Shown here: positions 43,701 to 52,914 of the stretch, piece by piece
Layout: every line of letters begins with the position of its first letter
Numbering within the stretch: position 1 is the stretch's first letter
The notes under the pieces: generated by a model
What the model saw: only the letters and a program-made list of their open reading frames with translations
What the model was told of the DNA's origin: nothing
Databases searched by the model: none
Translations under genes and position numbers: made by a program
Source of the DNA: Pleodorina starrii
Taxonomy: Eukaryota; Chlorophyta; Chlorophyceae; Chlamydomonadales; Volvocaceae
Length of the DNA: 64,000 nt
Reading direction: 5' to 3'
Assembly (NCBI GenBank): GCA_030267565.1
Contig: BRXU01000001.1
Span: 4,030,001 to 4,094,000, forward strand

Positions 43701-46700
43701 TGCTCCGCAGAGATCGCGGCATTCAGGGCGGGGCCAAGCCTATTTGCCATGACTTTGGCGAGGATGCGGTAGTCCGTGTTGAGCAGGGTGATGGGGCGGT
43801 AGTTGCCTGGCTGTGTGGGGTCGCCCTTTTTATAGAGCACCTTGATGATGCCCTCGGTGAACCGCGCGGGCATGTTGCCTGTGGTGCCGATGGCGGTGTA
43901 TAGGTCAGCCAGAAGGGGGGCGAACTGCCGCTGGAAGGCCCGGTAGAGCTCCGCGGGCAGGCCATCCCACCCCGGCGCTTTTCCGCGCGGCGTGGCCTTG
44001 AGAGCCGCGGCCACCTCGGTGCTGCCCACTTGGGCCCGGCCGACTGGGTCTTCCGGGTCTGCCGGCAGTCGCAGCGGGTGGTCTCGGAGGGCCTCCAGGA
44101 CCTGGGCCTGCGCCTGCTGCTTCACCGATGCCGGCAGCTCGGCCTCCAATGGCAGGGCGCTGACGTCCTGCCAGAAGTTGGCGATGATCTGCGGCAGTCG
44201 CCTGGCGTCGCTGACCAGCTGGCCCGTGCGGGGGTCGCGCAGCATGGAGGGGCCGGGGCCGCCCCCGTTGCCGCCATCGCTCTGTTCCCGGATGAGGGCG
44301 GTGAGGGCCCTGGAGGGGCGCTCGCCTTCACTGATCCGGTTCCGCCGGGCGTCCCGGGCCGCCTCGTTGGCCGCGGCCCGCATGCCCTTCTGCACTGCCA
44401 CCTGCGCCTCCACTGCCGCCGCCAGCCGTTCCTCGTTGGAGGGGTCGGCGTCCAGGGCGCTGGCGGCGTCCTGTGCTGCCGCCGCTAGCTGCTGCACGCT
44501 GGCGGCTGGCCGGACGCGGCGCGTTTGTGCTTCTCGGTTGAGCCGGGCCACCTGGGCTGTGAGCCGGCGTTTGAACGCCGGCCACCAGTCCAGCACGGCC
44601 TGCTGCGGGTGCTCACCGCCGGTGGGGGCCGCTCCCACTTCCTCGTCTAGCCAGTCGCCCAGGCTGCGTTTCAGGTCCGCATGCGCTAGGCAGTGGAGGC
44701 GGAGGCGGCGCGGGAGATTGGTGTTGGGGGGCGGTTGGCGGGCTGCAATGTGGGCGATGGCGAGCCGATGGTCAGACGGCGAGGTGACGTTGATGTACGC
44801 TTTCGCGAGGTATGGGCAGGCCGCCTCAGGCAGGTAGATGCGGTCCAGGCGAGAGCCCCCAGGCCGCGGTCCCCGGTATAGGTACGTGAACTCACGGCGC
44901 TGGGGGTGCAGCGTGCGAAAGCTGTCCACCATCCCTGCGGCCGCCGCCGCCTCCTGCAGCTGCATGGATGGGGCCGCGTCTGCTGCACGCAGGTCCGGAC
45001 TGGGGCAGTCCAGGGCCGGGTTCTCCACAAAGTTGAAATCGCCGCACCACAGCAGTACCGAGCCATCTGCCGCCGCATCTGCGGCGGCGGGGGCCAGGCC
45101 TGCCTGACACAGCTGTTGCCGCAGGCCCGCGGCGCCATCCCTCCCGGCCTGCGGGAAGTAGACGCTGCAGACCCGCACATGATGTCCGCCCCACTTAAAT
45201 CTGCACTCCGTGAACCACCCCGCGGGCACGCCGGCGGGCGCGGGGAGGGCCTCGATGGCGCGGGGGGGAAGGAGGTTTGCACGGACGAGGATCGCCACGC
45301 CCGCGGTGTGTTGGCTGTTTGAGTACGAGTGCGCTGCTATGGTCCAGCCCGGCTGGTGGAGCCGGTCTGCGGCGGCCGTTAGGGCCGCCTCCAGTGCGCT
45401 CCGGTCCGGGTCCCCGGTGTGGTGAGTCTCCTGCAGACCCACCACGTCGAGCTGGAGCTGGGCCCAAAGCTGCATCGCCGCTTCGAAGCACGCTGCGGCG
45501 CGCGCCTCCCACACTCGTAAGCCTCCCATGTTATGGGACGCCACTCGCAGTGGCCGGGTTAATTGGGCCCGACCTCCCTGACCCCTTGCTGCTCTCATTG
45601 CTGTGGAGCCAGCGGCGTTGCCGCCGCCGGGGCCTGGGGGGGTTGGTCTGCGTTAGTCTGGGCGCCGTCTTGGCTGGCCTGGGATAGCCGTAGCTCCAGG
45701 CTGAATGCACGCAGGCTGGCCGCGGGGGTGCTGGCACTGCTGCGCTGGGAGGGGCTAAGGCTGCATGTGTGCGCCTGGCGGGAGGCCGAGGCGGGGGTTC
45801 TGTCCACTGCTGGCTTCCGGCGCGTGTTGGCGGATTTTTCGCGCATTGCGTCTCCGACTGTGCCTCTCACCCTGGCACTCCGACCCCGCAGCCGGAGCAC
45901 GACTGCTGCGTCCGATTCGCCCACTTTGCGCGTCCATCCGCCGCCACCTTTTGCCTGGCGGGCATCAGCTCTGGCCAGGATCTCCGCGTCCGTCAGGTCC
46001 GCGATGCAGCGGCCCTGGCTGGGTCGTTTCCTGGCTGAGGCCTCCTCTGGGCTCGTCTCGCACGGCGAGCGCTGCCGCCCCCGCTCTTTCTGCGCACTGG
46101 CGCTGGGGTCAGCAGGGGTCATCGCCGTCGGCGTCTCAGTGGCGGCGAGCCCCGTAGGGCAGCTGCTTCCTGCCCCAGGTGTACGCTGGGTTTGCCGTGG
46201 CGTTCTCCGGGGTGCCGCCGGCGTCAACTGCTGCTGCTGCGGCTGCCGCTGCTGAGGCGGCTGCTGTGGCTGACCGACGGCTGGTTCCGCTGCGATGGCA
46301 GCATGCTCCTCGGCCGAGTCCGCATTGGCGGGCGCCGCAGCCTGCTCCTCCTGCTGGTGTTGCCGCGCGTCGGCTGGGCCTGCCGTGGTGGCTGCCTGGA
46401 CTGTGGCCTCGTGTGCTAGGGCCGCCGTGTTGGCAGGGCCTTCGGGTGTGCCGGCCGTAGCGGTCGCGTCCGCGGCGGCGGCGCGCTCCGCGGCGGCGGC
46501 GCGCTCCGCGGCGGCGGCGCGCTCCGCGGCGGCGGCACGCTCCGCGGCGGCGGCACGTTCCGCGGCGTGTGTGTGTGGGGGGGGGGGGGGTGTCTCGTTA
46601 CAGTATCTGACCGGGCCCTGACGCTGGCCAGGGGCTGCTAACCCAGCCCCGACGGAAAGACCGCCTAAGCACTCTCCCCCTTGCGGTGGGAGAAGGGCGT

Positions 46701-48078
46701 GAGGGGCCGCTACCCCCTCCTGCTCGACGCAGAGCTGGCTGCGTCGTATACCCCATATACGGGTGTACGGCGCAGCGGCTCCCCAAAAGCTTGAGCTCAC
46801 AGCCTGCCTTATACGGCAGCTGGGCCCTTCGTCCGCACAAACAGCAGTCGCGCCGGCGCACTACGCGGCGCCCGCGCTGTCCTGCCCGCCCTGAAGTCCT
46901 TGCAGCGCCGGGGCGCCCGGCCGGCCTGCTACCGGCTGGCGGTGCTCCTCTAGGCGCGAAAACAAAGCGCTGAGAACCTGCCCCGAGCTTGGTCCGGCTC
47001 GTGGGCGGTCAGCACCAAAGGAGAACCCAAGACAGCGCGCGCCCTACCCCTGCTACTACTCCTACTACGACGGCCCCGGAGAGGCCGGGGGGTGGCCCCT
47101 AGAGGCCGAGCTCCAGAGCGCCGCTTGGCCTCGACGCGGCAGGAGGTCGGGAGCGGGCCTTGCGGCAGCGGGCTAGGTGACGGAGCTATAGTTCGCACTA
47201 GGCGGCACCTCGCCAACTCGCCTCACTCTCGCTAAACCCGCTCCCTAAAGCCTCCCTTGCCTACAAAAGGCAGCCTGCGGCGGTCTCTGCACCCTAAGTC
47301 CTCTCGGACCCGAAGGACCCCCCCCCTCCTCCTCCCCTCCTCTCACGCCTCCCTGCCTCGACGCCCTAAGTTCCCTCCCTCACCCCTAAAGCCCCTTCAT
47401 CCCCTCCCTCCACTTCCCCTCCCCCTCCCTCCATACCCATCCCTGCGTGCTGCACACACTGAAAGTGGCCGTTGACCACCGCCAGGATGGGGTGGTCAGG
47501 CCCTACCCCCTCCCATCCCCGCCTTGGCACGTCTAGCTTTGCAAACCCTCGCACACGCTGCCAAAATTCTAGCGCTGCGCGCGCCTTGGCCACCTCGACT
47601 GGGTCTGGGGCATCCGGGGCGGTGGGCGAGTTCCTGACTGCCCACAGCCCCACGCGCGCCCGTTCCATGGCCGTGAGCGCCGCCAGGCAGATCACGTCCC
47701 ACACGCACTGCTGCACGCCTGGCGGTGGCTCCGCCAGCCACACGTTCGCCCGGGTGATGGGCCCGGGCACGTGGGCGGCGATCTGCTGCACCACCGTTTG
47801 CGCCACCGGGCACTCCCAGAAGTGGTGTGCGCGCGGCGAGCATGCGTGTGGGCCGGCTCCCCCGTACGCGCCGCACTTGCATTGTTCTGGTGCCGCTCCC
47901 CTTATGTGGCTGTTGCCGGGAAGCGGCACGCCGTCCTGTGCCAACCGCCAGAGCGTCTCAAAGTGTTCGCGCTCCCATTTGATGGGCCACATTCGCCGGA
48001 GCATTGCCAGTACGCCTGCTGCTGGCGCCACTTCGGCGGCGGCTGGCTGATGTCCCGGCGGGTGGGCTGTGTGTGTGT

Positions 48079-48151
<73 letters not shown>

Positions 48152-50100
48152 GTTACAGTATCTGACCGGGCCCTGACGCTGGCCAGGGGCTGCTAACCCA
48201 GCCCCGACGGAAAGACCGCCTAAGCACTCTCCCCCTTGCGGTGGGAGAAGGGCGTGAGGGGCCGCTACCCCCTCCTGCTCGACGCAGAGCTGGCTGCGTC
48301 ATACACCCCATATACGGGTGTACGGCGCAGCGGCTCCCCAAAGGCTTGAGCTCACAGCCTGCCTTATACGGCAGCTGGGCCCTTCGTCCGCACAAACAGC
48401 AGTCGCGCCGGCGCACTACGCGGCGCCCGCGCTGTCCTGCCCGCCCTGAAGTCCTTGCAGCGCCGGGGCGCCCGGCCGGCCTGCTACCGGCTGGCGATGC
48501 TCCTCTAGGCGCGAAAACAAAGCGCTGAGAACCTGCCCCGAGCTTGGTCCGGCTCGTGGGCGGTCAGCACCAAAGGAGAACCCAAGACAGCGCGCGCCCT
48601 ACCCCTGCTACTACTCCTACTACGACGGCCCCGGAGAGGCCGGGGGGTGGCCCCTAGAGGCCGAGCTCCAGAGCGCCGCTTGGCCTCGACGCGGCAGGAG
48701 GTCGGGAGCGGGCCTTGCGGCAGCGGGCTAGGTGACGGAGCTATAGTTCGCACTAGGCGGCACCTCGCCAACTCTCCTCACTCTCGCTAAACCCGCTCCC
48801 TAAAGCCTCCCTTGCCTACAAAAGGCAGCCTGCGGCGGTCTCTGCACCCTAAGTCCTCTCGGACCCGAAGGACCCCCCCCCTCCTCCTCCCCTCCTCTCA
48901 CGCCTCCCTGCCTCGACGCCCTAAGTTCCCTCCCTCACCCATAAAGCCCCTTCATCCCCTCACTCCACTTCCCCTCCCCCTCCCTCCATACCCATCCCTG
49001 CGTGCTGCACACACTGAAAGTGGCCGTTGACCACCGCCAGGATGGGGTGGTCAGGCCCTACCCCCTCCCATCCCCGCCTTGGCACGTCTAGCTTTGCAAA
49101 CCCTCGCACACGCTGCCAAAATTCTAGCGCTGCGCGCGCCTTGGCCACCTCGTCTGGGTCTGGGGCATCCGGGGCGGTGGGCGAGTTCCTGACTGCCCAC
49201 AGCCCCACGCGCGCCCGTTCCATGGCCGTGAGCGCCGCCAGGCAGATCACGTCCCACACGCACTGCTGCACGCCTGGCGGTGGCTCCGCCAGCCACACGT
49301 TCGCCCGGGTGATGGGCCCGGGCACGTGGGCGGCGATCTGCTGCACCACCGTTTGCGCCACCGGGCACTCCCAGAAGTGGTGTGCGCGCGGCGAGCATGC
49401 GTGTGGGCCGGCTCCCCCGTACGCGCCGCACTTGCATTGTTCTGGTGCCGCTCCCCTTATGTGGCTGTTGCCGGGAAGCGGCACGCCGTCCTGTGCCAAC
49501 CGCCAGAGCGTCTCAAAGTGTTCGCGCTCCCATTTGATGGGCCACATTCGCCGGAGCATTGCCAGTACGCCTGCTGCTGGCGCCACTTCGGCGGCGGCTG
49601 GCTGATGTCCCGGCGGGTGGGCTCCTGCTGCCGCTGCCGCCGCTGCGGGCTGCTCCCGGGCTTCCCGCTCGTAGGCTGCGTGCAGGCGGGCCCGGCGCTC
49701 CGTTACCGGCTGCATCTGCAGTAGGGTGGCTTGGCGGACGGAGAGGTCGCGCAGCTTGGTGCTGAGTGACCCCCCAAACCGCCAGCCCACCCGCCCCACG
49801 AACCGAGCTCGTATCGTCTCCTCCGTATCCAGCCCTGCCGCGCGTTCCGGGTGCGCCAGCACCGTCGCTGCTGCTGCACGCCATTCCGGGCTAATATCCG
49901 CCGTGAGGCGGTTGATGGCGTCGATGGTCGTCGTCCGCCTGAAGCCTGTCAGGTCGCTGGGGTCAAGGTTGGCTGTTACCCAGGCCTCCCACTCGCCAGC
50001 TGCTCGCGGGGCGGATGCGGCGGCCTGCGTCACCCTCATCAGGTCACCCACCGTGCGCAACGCCCAACGCCCTGCATGCCGCCAGACGCCTGTGGCGGCT

Positions 50101-50188
<88 letters not shown>

Positions 50189-52061
50189 CTGTTACATATC
50201 TGCCGGGCCGACACTGGCCGGGGGCGCTAACCCGCCCACATACGGGAGACCGCCGAAGCACTCCTCGGTTGAGGAGGGGCGTACCACCTTGTCTGCACAC
50301 TGCACCGGGAAGTGCTAACCGCTGCGCCGTAATCGTCACAGGACAGCGTCCACCTGATTGTCCATGTGCCAGCTAAGCTAGCCCCAGGCGCCTACTGTCC
50401 TCGGTCCACCGAACGCATGCTCTACAGCTGCGTAATCTACCAGGGCACTCACACCGGTGCCATTACCACCTCCTATGTCCTTCGGAAGCCTGCCGCCGCC
50501 CGATCTTAGTTATCCAACCACCACCTGCTATGCAGTCTGGTCCAGGCCCTATGCAGACTCATTCCTCCACCACTGCTCTGCGGCAGCGTTGTAGTCTTCA
50601 TGGTGGCATCCCACTCCAGCCGCCCCGCGCACCAGAGGACACCATTGTCTCCAGCCTTCGACACCCCGATCTCTTTCACCCGGGGGACCAGCGGTGGGGT
50701 ACGATCCCACGTCTTCCGGTTAAGTTAGTGCCGACTCTGGGGATCGAACTCCAGGCCCGCCGGTTACTAACCCGGTGCTCTACCAACTTGAGCTACGCCG
50801 GTTTCTTGGTACAGATCGTCACCAGGGGTTCGCACGTGGTCCCCCACCGTACTACTGATCTGGCCCAATGGTGCTTACGTGCCCAGTGCTGATGGGATGG
50901 GCGGTTTTCACCATGGTATGAACGATCCATGTGTGTGTGTGTGTGTGTGTGTGTGTCGTTACAGTATCTGACCGGGCCCTGACGCTGGCCAGGGGCTGCT
51001 AACCCAGCCCCGACGGAAAGACCGCCTAAGCACTCTCCCCCTTGCGGTGGGAGAAGGGCGTGAGGGGCCGCTACCCCCTCCTGCTCGACGCAGAGCTGGC
51101 TGCGTCGTATACCCCATATACGGGTGTACGGCGCAGCGGCTCCCCAAAAGCTTGAGCTCACAGCCTGCCTTATACGGCAGCTGGGCCCTTCGTCCGCACA
51201 AACAGCAGTCGCGCCGGCGCACTACGCGGCGCCCGCGCTGTCCTGCCCGCCCTGAAGTCCTTGCAGCGCCGGGGCGCCCGGCCGGCCTGCTACCGGCTGG
51301 CGGTGCTCCTCTAGGCGCGAAAACAAAGCGCTGAGAACCTGCCCCGAGCTTGGTCCGGCTCGTGGGCGGTCAGCACCAAAGGAGAACCCAAGACAGCGCG
51401 CGCCCTACCCCTGCTACTACTCCTACTACGACGGCCCCGGAGAGGCCGGGGGGTGGCCCCTAGAGGCCGAGCTCCAGAGCGCCGCTTGGCCTCGACGCGG
51501 CAGGAGGTCGGGAGCGGGCCTTGCGGCAGCGGGCTAGGTGACGGAGCTATAGTTCGCACTAGGCGGCACCTCGCCAACTCGCCTCACTCTCGCTAAACCC
51601 GCTCCCTAAAGCCTCCCTCGCCTACAAAAGGCAGCCCGCGGCGGTCTCTGCACCCTAAGTCCTCTCGGACCCAAAGGAACCCCCCCACCTCCCCTCCTCT
51701 CACGCCTCCCTGCCTCGACGCCCTAAGTTCCCTCCCTCACCCCTAAAGCCCCTTCATCCCCTCACTCCACGACCCCTCCCTCTCCCTCCATACCCATCCC
51801 TGCGTGCTGCACACACTGAAAGTGGCCGTTGACCACCGCCAGGATGGGATGGTCAGGCCCTACCCCCTCCCATCCCCGCCTTGGCACGTCTAGCTCCGCA
51901 AACCCCCGCACACGCTGCCAAAAATCTAGCGCTGCGCGCGCCTTGGCCACCTCGACTGGGTCTGGGGCATCCGGGGCGGTAGGCGAGTTCCTGACTGCCC
52001 ACAGCCCCACGCGCGCCCGTTCCATGGCCGTGAGTGCCGCCAGGCAGATCACGTCCCACAC

Positions 52062-52112
<51 letters not shown>

Positions 52113-52882
52113 GTTACAGTATCTGACCGGGCCCTGACGCTGGCCAGGGGCTGCTAACCCAGCCCCGACGGAAAGACCGCCTAAGCACTCTCCCCCTTGC
52201 GGTGGGAGAAGGGCGTGAGGGGCCGCTACCCCCTCCTGCTCGACGCAGAGCTGGCTGCGTCGTATACCCCATATACGGGTGTACGGTGCAGCGGCTCCCC
52301 AAAGACTTGAGCTCACAGCCTGCCTTATACGGCAGCTGGGCCCTTCGTCCGCACAAACAGCAGTCGCGCCGGCGCACTACGCGGCGCCCGCGCTGTCCTG
52401 CCCGCCCTGAAGTCCTTGCAGCGCCGGGGCGCCCGGCCGGCCTGCTACCGGCTGGCGGTGCTCCTCTAGGCGCGAAAACAAAGCGCTGAGAACCTGCCCC
52501 GAGCTTGGTCCGGCTCGTGGGCGGTCAGCACCAAAGGAGAACCCAAGACAGCGCGCGCCCTACCCCTGCTACTACTCCTACTACGACGGCCCCGGAGGGG
52601 CCGGGGGTGGCCCCTAGAGGCTGAGCTCCAGAGCGCCGCTTGGCCTCGACGCGGCAGGAGGTCGGGAGCGGGCCTTGCGGCAGCGGGCTAGGTGACGGAG
52701 CTATAGTTCGCACTAGGCGGCACCTCGCCAACTCGCCTCACTCTCGCTATACCCGCTCCCTAAAGCCTCCCTCGCCTACAAAAGGCAGCCCGCGGCGGTC
52801 TCTGCACCCTAAGTCCTCTCGGACCCAAAGGAACCCCCCCTCATCCCCTCCTCTCACGCCTCCCTGCCTCGACGCCCTAAGT

Positions 52883-52914
<32 letters not shown>

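Larger units (their letters stand above)
40213..46566 (-). mobile_element. LINE copy L2, full-size
   Basis: Second full-size copy, head-to-tail with L1. The ORF2 translations appear identical by eye. The one clear difference is five rather than four 15-bp GC-rich units near the 5' end, which gives a slightly longer element. Its 5' side abuts the GT/G-rich 3' tail of truncated copy L3. Confidence 0.92.

Noticed and set aside
48153..48416. Recurring 87-, 88- and 95-codon frames in every LINE 3' UTR
   Set aside because: They are conserved only as part of the repeated DNA; they include hairpin sequence and no plausible protein features.
50730..50801. Functional tRNA-Thr gene
   Set aside because: A and B boxes are present, but the anticodon stem has an 8-nt loop and the T stem is mispaired; the fused body and repeat copy indicate a SINE.
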